A stretch of 42,141 nt of DNA, taken from NCBI GenBank assembly GCA_022616275.1, contig JAKEFB010000008.1, positions 1-42,141 of the forward strand, given 5' to 3'. Under the pieces are notes generated by a model. That model saw only the letters and a program-made list of their open reading frames with translations, searched no databases and was not told the DNA's origin. This document shows positions 32,260 to 39,281 of this stretch, in pieces. Numbering within the stretch: the first letter of the stretch is position 1; each line of letters begins with the position of its first letter. The position numbers and the translations under genes are program-made. Source of the stretch: Chloroflexota bacterium (GTDB taxonomy: Bacteria; Chloroflexota; Anaerolineae; Promineifilales; Promineifilaceae).

Positions 32260-32289
32260 ATTATAGGTATAGGGCCGGCAAGCGGGCAA
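32260..32289 (-). promoter_or_regulatory. yggS promoter, probably leaderless
   Basis: On the minus strand, TTGCCC (32289-32284) and TATAAT (32265-32260) are 18 bp apart. The ATG follows six bases after the -10 box (GGAGGC between them), so the transcript should begin at or beside the start codon. Confidence 0.6.
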
Positions 32290-32315
32290 ACGGTTGGCAG
32301 AGGGTGGGTATCACG

Positions 32316-32378
32316 TATCAGGTGTCAGGTGTCAGCTACCAACTACCAACTATCAACCACCAACCATCAACTCTCAAC
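32316..32378. repeat. Nine heptads in one register, consensus NNYCARS
   Basis: Words in order are TATCAGG, TGTCAGG, TGTCAGC, TACCAAC, TACCAAC, TATCAAC, CACCAAC, CATCAAC and TCTCAAC. Positions 4-5 are always CA and position 3 is always a pyrimidine, although the other positions vary. It lies between divergent promoters for yggS and the Vgb-like gene. Confidence 0.88.
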
Positions 32379-32380
32379 CA

Positions 32381-32389
32381 TGTTATAAT
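32381..32389 (+). promoter_or_regulatory. Extended -10 promoter of the Vgb-like gene
   Basis: TGT-TATAAT (32381-32389) is an extended -10 element directly after the heptad array. No good -35 is seen; the array occupies that place. It would give a leader of about 60 nt. Confidence 0.55.
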
Positions 32390-32412
32390 CTGGTCCATAC
32401 GCCGCCACGCTG

Positions 32413-32436
32413 AAAGCTAATAGCTAACAGCTTTTT
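32413..32436 (+). promoter_or_regulatory. Terminator-like hairpin in the Vgb-like leader
   Basis: Three heptads, AAAGCTA, ATAGCTA and ACAGCTT, form a small stem (AAAGCT with AGCTTT) followed by five T. It lies between the promoter and the GGAGGT ribosome site, so it could attenuate the message. The stem is weak. Confidence 0.35.
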
Positions 32437-32454
32437 ACCACGGAGGTACAAGTA

Positions 32455-33627
32455 ATGGTTTTTAAGCGTCGAACCTTTCGAGCCTATCTTCTGGCCGCCC
32501 TGATGCTGGTTGGTTGTGAAACTGCGTCCACCCCGGCCGCGCCAACCACTGTATCGCCGGCGACTGAACCGGCCGCGCCAGCACCCGCTACGGCAACCGG
32601 CCCGGCCGGCGTGGAGACAACGGCCGGGCCTGATACGGTGACTGCGGCGCTGGAATCAACAGCTTCTGCCACGGCCGCTGCGGCAAATGAGGCAGCCCCC
32701 ACGGCCGCGCCCACGCAACCGCCTCTAGCCCAACCCACTATTCAAGAATACCCGGTTCCGCCGGGGTCGCACCCACACGACGTGGCCCCTGCGCCCGACG
32801 GCTCGGTCTGGTATACAGCCCAACATACGGGCGAACTGGGGCGGCTGGACCCGGCGACCGGCGAGGTCCATCATATTCCACTGGGCGCCGGCTCGGCGCC
32901 ACATGGCGTCATCGTCGGCCCGGACGGCGCGCCGTGGATCACCGATGGCGGGCTGAACGCCATCGTCCACGTAGACCCGGTAACCGAGGAAGTGCAAACA
33001 TTCCCCCTGCCGGCCGGGAGCGGCTCCGCCAACCTGAACACGGCCGCTTTCGACGGCCGGGGCATCCTCTGGTTTACCGGGCAGAGCGGCCTGTACGGCC
33101 GGGTGGACCCGGCGACCGGGGAGGTGGAAGTGTTCAGTGCGCCGGGCGGCCGGGGGCCGTACGGAATTGCCACCACCCCGGCCGGCGAGGTGTATTACGC
33201 CTCGTTGGCCAGTAGTTACATCGGCCACATTGATCTGGATACGGGCGAGGTGGAAGTGCTCGATCCGCCGACGGCCGGCCAGGGAGCGCGCCGGGTCTGG
33301 TCCGACTCGCAGGGCCGCCTGTGGGTGAGCGAGTGGGACGCTGGCCAGGTAGCCATGTACGACCCGGCCAACGGCGCCTGGCGCGAGTGGCCCTTACCCG
33401 GCAATAACCCGCAACCGTATGCGGTTTTCGTGGACGACCAGGACCAGGTCTGGCTGAGCGACTTTGGGGCCAACGCCCTGGTGCGCTTTGACCCGGTGTC
33501 AGAGAGCTTTGAGGTCTTTACCCTGCCCAGCTCCCCGGCTAACGTGCGCCAGATTCTAGGCCGGCCGGGCGAGGTGTGGGGGGCGGAATCGGGGGTAGAT
33601 CAATTGGTGGTGGTACGTACACAGTAA
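32455..33627 (+). CDS. Vgb-like beta-propeller lipoprotein
   Basis: This exported lipoprotein has 390 residues. The signal peptide ends in LMLVGC (Cys21), an Ala/Thr/Pro-rich linker runs to about residue 95, and a beta-propeller related to virginiamycin B lyase follows. Repeats of about 42 residues carry phrases such as GRLDPATGEV, HVDPVTEEV and GHIDLDTGEV. It may bind or cleave a small molecule outside the cell. The Vgb catalytic residues cannot be assigned with certainty, so the lyase function is not claimed. ATG 32455 has GGAGGT eight bases upstream. Its stop is followed closely by octad words and the toxin-antitoxin pair. Confidence 0.82.
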   Translation: MVFKRRTFRAYLLAALMLVGCETASTPAAPTTVSPATEPAAPAPATATGPAGVETTAGPDTVTAALESTASATAAAANEAAPTAAPTQPPLAQPTIQEYPVPPGSHPHDVAPAPDGSVWYTAQHTGELGRLDPATGEVHHIPLGAGSAPHGVIVGPDGAPWITDGGLNAIVHVDPVTEEVQTFPLPAGSGSANLNTAAFDGRGILWFTGQSGLYGRVDPATGEVEVFSAPGGRGPYGIATTPAGEVYYASLASSYIGHIDLDTGEVEVLDPPTAGQGARRVWSDSQGRLWVSEWDAGQVAMYDPANGAWREWPLPGNNPQPYAVFVDDQDQVWLSDFGANALVRFDPVSESFEVFTLPSSPANVRQILGRPGEVWGAESGVDQLVVVRTQ

Positions 33628-33645
33628 ACGGTACATGCTATATAC

Positions 33646-33669
33646 TTGACAAGGTGACAAGGTGGCGAC
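33646..33669. repeat. Octad words before the DUF433 gene
   Basis: TTGACAAG, GTGACAAG and GTGGCGAC are in 8-base register directly upstream of the antitoxin start. The word GTGACAAG is shared with 26548-26563. The GGTGG near the end may serve as a weak ribosome site. Confidence 0.55.
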
Positions 33670-33673
33670 AACT

Positions 33674-33985
33674 ATGGCTTTAGTTCTGGAAAAACACATT
33701 GAAATAACTGAAGGGGTACGGGGTGGGAAACCACGTCTGGCGGGCACGCGTATCACCGTCTCGGACGTGGTAATCTGGCATCTGCGATTGGGACAGTCCC
33801 TTGAGGAAATTGCGGTCAGCTACGATCTGTCGCTATCATCCGTCTACGCAGCCATCGCCTACTACTATGATCACAAAGAGGAGATTGACGCCGAAATTGA
33901 GGCCGGCCGCGCCTACTACGAAACCATGAAGCGACAATCTCCATCGTTACTGAAGGAAAAACTAGAATCTCAAGATCGTGACTGA
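33674..33985 (+). CDS. DUF433 antitoxin (VapB-like)
   Basis: This DUF433 family protein has 103 residues. It shows the typical opening HIEITEGVRGGKPRLAGTRI, followed by a helix-turn-helix: VSDVVIWHLRLGQSLEEIAV and LSLSSVYAAIAYYYDHKEEI. DUF433 proteins are antitoxins and probable DNA-binding autoregulators. The ATG at 33674 is preferred to a GTG at 33662. It overlaps its toxin partner by eight bases. This is a chromosomal two-gene module, not linked functionally to its neighbours. Confidence 0.88.
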   Translation: MALVLEKHIEITEGVRGGKPRLAGTRITVSDVVIWHLRLGQSLEEIAVSYDLSLSSVYAAIAYYYDHKEEIDAEIEAGRAYYETMKRQSPSLLKEKLESQDRD

Positions 33986-34313
33986 CCGCATCCGTTTTCA
34001 TCTGGATGAGAATGTTGATCCAGTAATCGCGGCCGCTCTGCGTCGCTATGGGATTGACGTTACCACAACGGTTGAGGCGGGCCTGCGCACGAGTAGAGAT
34101 GAGACGCAATTGGCGTTTGCAAATCGCGAAAACCGTGTCATCGTAACCCACGACGAAGGCTTTCTACGCGTGGCCAGTCGCACCCAAGACCACCCTGGCA
34201 TTACTTACTGTCATAAAGAAGCGCGCTCCATCGGTGAGATGATTCGCATGTTACGCCTTATCTATGAAGTCCTTTCTCCTGAGGAAATGCAAGGCCACGT
34301 GGAATACTTGTAA
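33978..34313 (+). CDS. DUF5615 PIN-like toxin
   Basis: This 111-residue protein has the DUF5615 PIN-like pattern. FHLDENVDPVIAAALRRYGI carries the first acidic residues, EAGLRTSRDETQLAFA the next, and VIVTHDEGFL the conserved Thr-His-Asp near the end of the fold. PIN-like toxins are Mg2+-dependent ribonucleases. The start is GTG at 33978, overlapping the antitoxin stop, so translation is coupled. It is complete, with no sign of decay. It converges with the small lipoprotein gene at 34371. Confidence 0.87.
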   Translation: MTDRIRFHLDENVDPVIAAALRRYGIDVTTTVEAGLRTSRDETQLAFANRENRVIVTHDEGFLRVASRTQDHPGITYCHKEARSIGEMIRMLRLIYEVLSPEEMQGHVEYL

Positions 34314-34370
34314 TCGTCAAAGCTGGTAAAAGTGAGGCTCAAAAAGATAATATTCGTTCTCTACAGCACC

Positions 34371-34952
34371 TCATAGATTATCTTGTTCAATGTAGGGTAA
34401 AATTAGATTGGGGGCAAAGTTACCCACATCAGGCACATTCACGGCGCTCCCAGCGGTGAAGTGCGGGGCGGCAATGGTGTTGCTGGTGCCATCCTTGATA
34501 CCATTAACGGCCCCCCGTTGGCTGCCATCATTCAGGAGAATCCACCCGCCGACAAAATTGTTGCCGTCAATCGCTTCTTCGGCCCGGTACAAACCAGCTT
34601 CACCACTGGCTAAAGTAGCTGTGAAGGAATGGACCTGCCCATCGACCAGGGTGACGTTCCCTGTTGCCGTTTCTGTTTCCAGGCTGGCTTGCAAACGCGC
34701 CCCATTGGTTGCCGTCAAGTCCAGGCTGTTTTCATTCCTTTCGCCGCGGAACCAGACCGAAATAGTCTGCCCATCACAGACATAGGCAATGATATTGTTG
34801 TTCTCTTGGGGCACGATGGCAATGTAGGCGTCGGTATCGGCGACTGTGCCCACAAAACTGCCGGCAGGGGTGGCGGATGGCGCCTGGCCGCAGGCCACAA
34901 GGATCAAGACAGTGAAAAAGAGCATTGGGATGAGAAAGCGATTCTGTTTCAT
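34371..34952 (-). CDS. Small lipoprotein with DUF1559-like phrases
   Basis: This 193-residue lipoprotein ends its signal peptide with LILVAC (Cys21). The mature part is small and beta-rich, with GTVADTDAYIAIV, VCDGQTISVWFRG and AGLYRAEEAIDG. The C-terminal third holds DGTSNTIAA and ILPYIEQDNL. Both phrases are familiar from planctomycete DUF1559 prepilin-like proteins, where the order is reversed. I cannot assign a function. The stop follows the terminal Asp-Asn-Leu directly. It lies downstream of the caspase-fold gene on the same strand, separated by a 15-bp hairpin. Confidence 0.7.
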   Translation of the reverse strand: MKQNRFLIPMLFFTVLILVACGQAPSATPAGSFVGTVADTDAYIAIVPQENNNIIAYVCDGQTISVWFRGERNENSLDLTATNGARLQASLETETATGNVTLVDGQVHSFTATLASGEAGLYRAEEAIDGNNFVGGWILLNDGSQRGAVNGIKDGTSNTIAAPHFTAGSAVNVPDVGNFAPNLILPYIEQDNL

Positions 34953-34977
34953 AGGGGTTTTCCTTTTACGAGATCAG

Positions 34978-35011
34978 AGGTGACTGTCACTTGCGGAAGT
35001 GACAGTCACCT
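34978..35011. repeat. Perfect 15-bp hairpin
   Basis: Arms 34978-34992 and 34997-35011 are exact reverse complements around GCGG. Each arm contains a small internal palindrome (GTGACTGTCAC or GTGACAGTCAC). It lies just after the caspase-fold gene stop and may end or stabilise that message. No T tract is present. Confidence 0.8.
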
Positions 35012-35018
35012 GTCCCAC

Positions 35019-35906
35019 CTAACCCCAGGCGGGCGTGGAGTTCTTAGTCAGGGTTTTGTCGCCGGTGATGATCTTTTTGGAGGAGAGGTTCATGATTTCC
35101 CGGCCGTTGGTCGCGCCATTCACCAGCGCCGCGTCAATGCCCCAGCGCTTCAGGAAGTAATCTTTAGCGCAGTCGTTCTGGCTCAAGACCGTCCGGCCGA
35201 GCGGGCAGCCGCCCCACTGTTGCCGGGTCTTGGGAGCATCCATCGTCGAGAGGTAAACCTGGGTGGCGGTTCGCGAAGCAGCCGTATCTGAGCGGGACAG
35301 GGCCGTTTCGTAGGACACATTGCCTTTGTTCCACTCCTCGGAGAAGCCCCGGAACTGGGTGGGGTAAAAGTTGACGTCCTGCGCCCCGGCGACCACTTTA
35401 GCGCCAACCGAAGTCCAGGCCGCATTGAGGCTGGCCCCGTAGCACAGCGTGGACCAGATCATGCGGATCGGCAACTGGGTCAGGCCGGTCTGGGCACTGC
35501 CCAGGCGAGCCTGGACGTCGCCAGCGCCAAACATATCTACCGTGCCGTGCTGGCCCTGGCTGGCCACAAAAGCGCCCGGCGCGCCGTGAGAGAAAATCCA
35601 CAGGTCAATCATGTAGCCGTCGTTGCCCAGCTCAATCAGGTACTTGACCAGGTTATCGGCCGTCGGCGCTTCTTTGATGTCCGCTTCCTTTTCGTCTCCC
35701 TCCCTGATGTCCAGGAAGTTGGGCACGACGTTGTGCTTCAGCAGGACCTTACAGGCGTAGCCGTCCATGGCCCGCTTGAGCTTCATCGTCTCCTGGGCCA
35801 GGGTGATCTGCTCGCTGTCGCCGTAGTAGAAGAAGATGAGGGAGGCGGCGCCCTTCGTGATCTGGGGAGTTTTCCCGGCCGGGGTACTGCTTGTGGTGGT
35901 GCTCAT
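35019..35906 (-). CDS. Caspase-fold (clan CD) protein
   Basis: This 295-residue soluble protein has no signal peptide. Two motifs fit the His/Cys dyad of clan CD peptidases: a hydrophobic strand ending in His107-Gly (IDLWIFSHGAPG) and a second ending in Cys155 (IRMIWSTLCYGASLN), about 48 residues apart as in caspases, metacaspases and clostripain-like C11 enzymes. A long Ser/Thr-rich C-terminus follows. It is not a close match to any subfamily I can name. ATG 35906 follows AAGGAG in a leader of perhaps 120 nt. It has no obvious partner gene; a regulatory or suicide role is possible but unproven. Activity depends on the fold being confirmed. Confidence 0.65.
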   Translation of the reverse strand: MSTTTSSTPAGKTPQITKGAASLIFFYYGDSEQITLAQETMKLKRAMDGYACKVLLKHNVVPNFLDIREGDEKEADIKEAPTADNLVKYLIELGNDGYMIDLWIFSHGAPGAFVASQGQHGTVDMFGAGDVQARLGSAQTGLTQLPIRMIWSTLCYGASLNAAWTSVGAKVVAGAQDVNFYPTQFRGFSEEWNKGNVSYETALSRSDTAASRTATQVYLSTMDAPKTRQQWGGCPLGRTVLSQNDCAKDYFLKRWGIDAALVNGATNGREIMNLSSKKIITGDKTLTKNSTPAWG

Positions 35907-36085
35907 GATTTGTTTCTCCTTTATCTATTGGATTGACTGGCAGTAAAGGTAGATAAGCAAGCCTGCTCAACCCCTATTTCCTCCATCGCTTCGCCTCTCC
36001 GTTTTGCTGTTTTATGCAGGCAACGAAGGCCAGTATAAGCAAAATAGTATGTTTTCGACACTATCCGGGGACAGGTTTTACCTGC

Positions 36086-36152
36086 GAAAAAAGTCAGGCT
36101 CCCGCCCCTGACTAAAGATAGGGAAAAGCCCTAACCAAAGTCAGGGCTTTTT
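36086..36152 (-). terminator. Two tandem terminators
   Basis: Read on the minus strand, hairpin 1 (36151-36124, stem AAAAGCCCT with AGGGCTTTT) is followed by hairpin 2: AGTCAGG (36113-36107), an 8-base loop, CCTGACT (36098-36092) and then five T (36091-36087). They lie downstream of the methyltransferase remnant. The first is A/T-flanked on both sides and could act in either direction. Confidence 0.8.
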
Positions 36153-36182
36153 CTGGGTGACTAAAGAAGTGATGGGCTGTGG

Positions 36183-36540
36183 CTAACCGGCCGGAATTTC
36201 GCAGTTGAGCGCCTGGAGCGCCGCCACCCACTCAGCCTCGTCGCGGGGCTTGCCGGCGCGGAAGTTGATGCCGACCGTGCCATAGTTAGCGGCGCTGCTG
36301 GACTGGGGCGCGCCGCTGAAGACGTCGGCCCGCCAGGTAATTTCAAAATCCACAAAACCGGCCATGACCACGGCCAAACGATTCGATAGACGCTTCGGGA
36401 ATACCATCCAACCAGGCGTTGCGATAGCCCAACATCCGGGCCAGAGGCCGGCCGATGTGAAAGTGGAAACCTTGTTGGGGATTCAGGGCAACGGCCGCGT
36501 ACTCTTCTTGGATGGCACGGCGCAGCTCTTGAATCTTCAT
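36183..36540 (-). pseudogene. Remnant of a SAM-dependent methyltransferase
   Basis: Two frames carry the two ends of one protein. The first (36540 down to about 36376) reads like the start of arsenite-methyltransferase-like proteins: GFHFHIGRPLARMLGY and IPEASIESF. The second (about 36365 down to 36183) reads like their end: AGFVDFEITWRADVFSGAP and GTVGINFRAGKPRDEAEW. The SAM-binding middle, probably 130-160 residues, is absent and the join changes frame, so an internal deletion has killed the gene. Both ends are still well preserved and the terminators behind it are intact, suggesting the loss is recent. The substrate class (arsenite or other) is an inference from resemblance. Confidence 0.7.
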
Positions 36541-36641
36541 GTTTAGTCAGCCCAGCCAATGGAGACAGGTACCGGCTCCCAAAATTCTTCCCCGGTTCTT
36601 ACCTCTGGCTTACGGCTGTAGTGGAATTCATACCTTATCCT

Positions 36642-37877
36642 TCAGCCGTGCGGCCCTGGCATGGTCCTTTGGGCCTCTTGAAGCAGGTAGACCTTCATCT
36701 CCCCCTTGCCTTTGATGTGAACGACGCCGCGCTCTTCAAAGCAGAAATCATGCCGTAGACGCTGGTACGTCGTTTCTGTCACCTGGACCTGGCCCGCCAA
36801 CCCGTGTGACTCCATGCGGCTGGCCGTGTTAACGGTATCGCCCCACAGGTCGTAAATGAACTTTTTGTGGCCGATGACCCCGGCCACAACCGGGCCGGAG
36901 TTGATGCCAATGCGGAAGGCCAACTGCCGGCCGCCAAAGTGGCGCCGGTTGACGTGGTCGCGCATTTCCAGAGCCATGCGGGCCAGGACGTGGGCGTGGT
37001 CCGGCCGGGGGTGAGGCACGCCGGCAGCGACCATGTAACAATCGCCGATGGTCTTGATTTTTTCCAGGCCATATTTTTCAACCAGGGCATCAAAGTCAGA
37101 AAAGACTTCGTTGAGCAGCTCAACCAGTTCCACCGGAGCCATGCCGGCCGATAGCGGCGTGAAGTCGGCCACGTCGGCGAAGAGAATGGTGGCCTCGGCG
37201 TGGTAATCGGCAATGGTCCGGCGCTCATTTTTCAGGATGGCGGCAATTCCTTCAGGCAAAATGTTCAACAACAGCTTATCCGACTTTTCCTGGAAAATAT
37301 TTCTCTGGCCCACAAAGTAGTAGATCAGGACAAAGACGATTGTCGAAACGGCGGCAATGTTCATGACGAAAAAAGCAGTCACCAATCTGGGTGACAGGCT
37401 GCCGACCATTGGCGTGGCTGGCTGCAAAAACCCACTCAGAACAACCAGGCCAAGATAGGCCACAAACCAATAAGGGGCGTGGCGCGGGCTGGCGAAAAGC
37501 AGCGCCCCAAGCGGCGAGAGGATTGACCAGAGAATGACGGCACTGGAGTTCACGAACCCGCCCAGGGCTAGTTGTAGCAGGAAAGGCAATAAGAGAATGA
37601 GGACAAGCTGGCTGATGCGGAAGAGCCGGTAACGCCGCGTCAGGCCAAAGAGAATGATGCTAAACAAGGAGACGGCCGCGTAGGAAAGTGGAATAAGGCC
37701 GGCCACTGGCTGGGCGAGGATAAAATATATGACCCCCCACAAGGCTCCGGCCAGGATAAACATAAAAGAGCCGGCCACCATCAGGTTCTTCTGTAAACGG
37801 AGTTCGTCGCTATCGCTGGGAGCAACACCAATACGAGCAATGGGTGGCAGGATTCGAGCGACCGCATTAAAAAACAT
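36642..37877 (-). CDS. Membrane adenylate cyclase, class III
   Basis: This 411-residue protein has about six transmembrane helices in residues 20-195 and a cytoplasmic class III cyclase domain from about 225. Metal-binding Asp residues are in ILFADVADFTPL. KIKTIGDCYMVAAG carries the Lys, and YDLWGDTVNTASRM the Asp, expected for ATP rather than GTP specificity; the transition-state Asn is in the latter motif. It should make cAMP as a homodimer. ATG 37877 is chosen over TTG 37883 because TATAAT lies seven bases upstream. No sensory domain beyond the membrane part is visible. Confidence 0.9.
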   Translation of the reverse strand: MFFNAVARILPPIARIGVAPSDSDELRLQKNLMVAGSFMFILAGALWGVIYFILAQPVAGLIPLSYAAVSLFSIILFGLTRRYRLFRISQLVLILLLPFLLQLALGGFVNSSAVILWSILSPLGALLFASPRHAPYWFVAYLGLVVLSGFLQPATPMVGSLSPRLVTAFFVMNIAAVSTIVFVLIYYFVGQRNIFQEKSDKLLLNILPEGIAAILKNERRTIADYHAEATILFADVADFTPLSAGMAPVELVELLNEVFSDFDALVEKYGLEKIKTIGDCYMVAAGVPHPRPDHAHVLARMALEMRDHVNRRHFGGRQLAFRIGINSGPVVAGVIGHKKFIYDLWGDTVNTASRMESHGLAGQVQVTETTYQRLRHDFCFEERGVVHIKGKGEMKVYLLQEAQRTMPGPHG

Positions 37878-37884
37878 GATCAAA

Positions 37885-37890
37885 ATTATA
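37885..37890 (-). promoter_or_regulatory. -10 box for a leaderless cyclase mRNA
   Basis: TATAAT on the minus strand (37890-37885) ends seven bases before the ATG at 37877. No ribosome site exists between them. No well-spaced -35 is visible (a TTGACC lies 23 bp upstream), so the call rests on the -10 and its distance. Confidence 0.4.
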
Positions 37891-37933
37891 AGGCGGTCTG
37901 GCTGTCATTTCCAGGTCAAAATTTGTTCATTTA

Positions 37934-39271
37934 TTATCCAGTCCCGGTCCGGCTGGCCGTCTGGCCGGCCGGGGTGTCACTGGTTGGCTCCTCGCTTAAG
38001 CCAGAAATATCAGGTAGGTCGCGGCGCGGTTTGGGTCGCGTGGCGTGGGTCTCAGGCAGAAAAACGGCCGTCACCCCGGCCGAGGCCAGGGTCAGGCCGG
38101 CAATCACCGCAATGGCTACTTCAACCGTGAAGGCGTCGCTGAGCAGGCCGGCCAGCAGCGCCCCGGCCGCATAGCCACCGTCGCGCCACAGCCGGTACAC
38201 CCCCACGGCCGAAGCGCGCCACGAGGGATGGGCCAGGTCGCCGACGGCAGCCAATAGGGTCGGGTAAACCATGGCCGTCCCCAATCCCATCAAAACGGTG
38301 GCCAAAAGCCAGGGCAGGCGGCCGGCGGCCAGGACAAAGAGGATGATCCCCAGCGACTGGACAAAAAGACCGGCCGTAATCAGCCGTTTGCGCCCCATGC
38401 GGTCGCTGAGCGGCCCGGTGGCCAACTGGCCGGCGCCCCAGACGGCCAGGTAGGTGCCGCCGAGGGCCGCCGCCTGGTCAACGCCAATCCCACTCCGCAC
38501 CGCCAGCAGCGGCAGCAGCCCCCAGATAACGACGTCGTTCAGGTTGTTGACCAGCCCCCCTTGCGACAGGCTGAAGAAGCCCTTGTCTTGCCAGCTTACC
38601 CGGCGAAAAATGGCTGCGAACGAAAGAGGTTTTGCCTCATCTAGATCAGGCCGCTGGGCAGACTCGTGCCGGGCAAAAGGGCGCGTCTCGCGGATCAGAA
38701 AGAAAGAGACCAGAAGGCCGGCCGCGGCAAAAACAATACCCAGGTAGAACGGGTACGGCCGCAGGGCAGTTTGCGCCGCAATCCAGCCACTGAGCATGGT
38801 AGATAAGGCCATAGCCAGGTAGCCGGTAAACTCGTTTAGCCCCATGGCCAGGCCGCGCCGCGCCGGACCGGCCAGGTCAATCTTCATGATCACGGCCGTG
38901 GACCAGCATAGACCCTGGTTGACGCCAAGCAAGACGTTGGCCAGGACAATCCACTCCCAGCGGGGAGCGGCGATGATGAGCAATGGGACCGGCAGACCGA
39001 TCAACCAGCCGGCAACCAGGAACGGCTTCCGGCCGGCGCGGTCTGAATAGCGGCCGGCGGTTAAGTTGGCCAGGGCCTTGACCAGGCCGAAGCTGACAAT
39101 GAAAGACAGGCTGACGCTGACTGACGCCAGGCCAAACTCCTGCGAGGCAATGAGGGGCACCACAGTCCGCTCCAGCCCCAACATGGCCCCGACGAAGGCG
39201 TTGACCAGCATCAACAAAGCGAACTGCCGCCAGTTGGCCCGCAGACCTAGCTGTATGGATGGTCTGGACAT
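37934..39271 (-). CDS. MFS transporter in the sulfur operon
   Basis: This major-facilitator protein has 445 residues and twelve predicted helices. The loop 2-3 signature is GRYSDRAGRKPFLVAG, and the matching motif in the second half is GPLSDRMGRKRL. A long loop separates the two six-helix halves. The C-terminal tail is polar and Thr/Pro-rich. It lies ten bases after the persulfide-dioxygenase-like gene and is the last gene of the operon, so it probably exports a sulfur compound or a toxic product. In comparable bigR operons, a TauE/SafE family permease fills this place. ATG 39271 is preferred to TTG 39274. Confidence 0.88.
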   Translation of the reverse strand: MSRPSIQLGLRANWRQFALLMLVNAFVGAMLGLERTVVPLIASQEFGLASVSVSLSFIVSFGLVKALANLTAGRYSDRAGRKPFLVAGWLIGLPVPLLIIAAPRWEWIVLANVLLGVNQGLCWSTAVIMKIDLAGPARRGLAMGLNEFTGYLAMALSTMLSGWIAAQTALRPYPFYLGIVFAAAGLLVSFFLIRETRPFARHESAQRPDLDEAKPLSFAAIFRRVSWQDKGFFSLSQGGLVNNLNDVVIWGLLPLLAVRSGIGVDQAAALGGTYLAVWGAGQLATGPLSDRMGRKRLITAGLFVQSLGIILFVLAAGRLPWLLATVLMGLGTAMVYPTLLAAVGDLAHPSWRASAVGVYRLWRDGGYAAGALLAGLLSDAFTVEVAIAVIAGLTLASAGVTAVFLPETHATRPKPRRDLPDISGLSEEPTSDTPAGQTASRTGTG

Positions 39272-39281
39272 CAAGAGCGCG

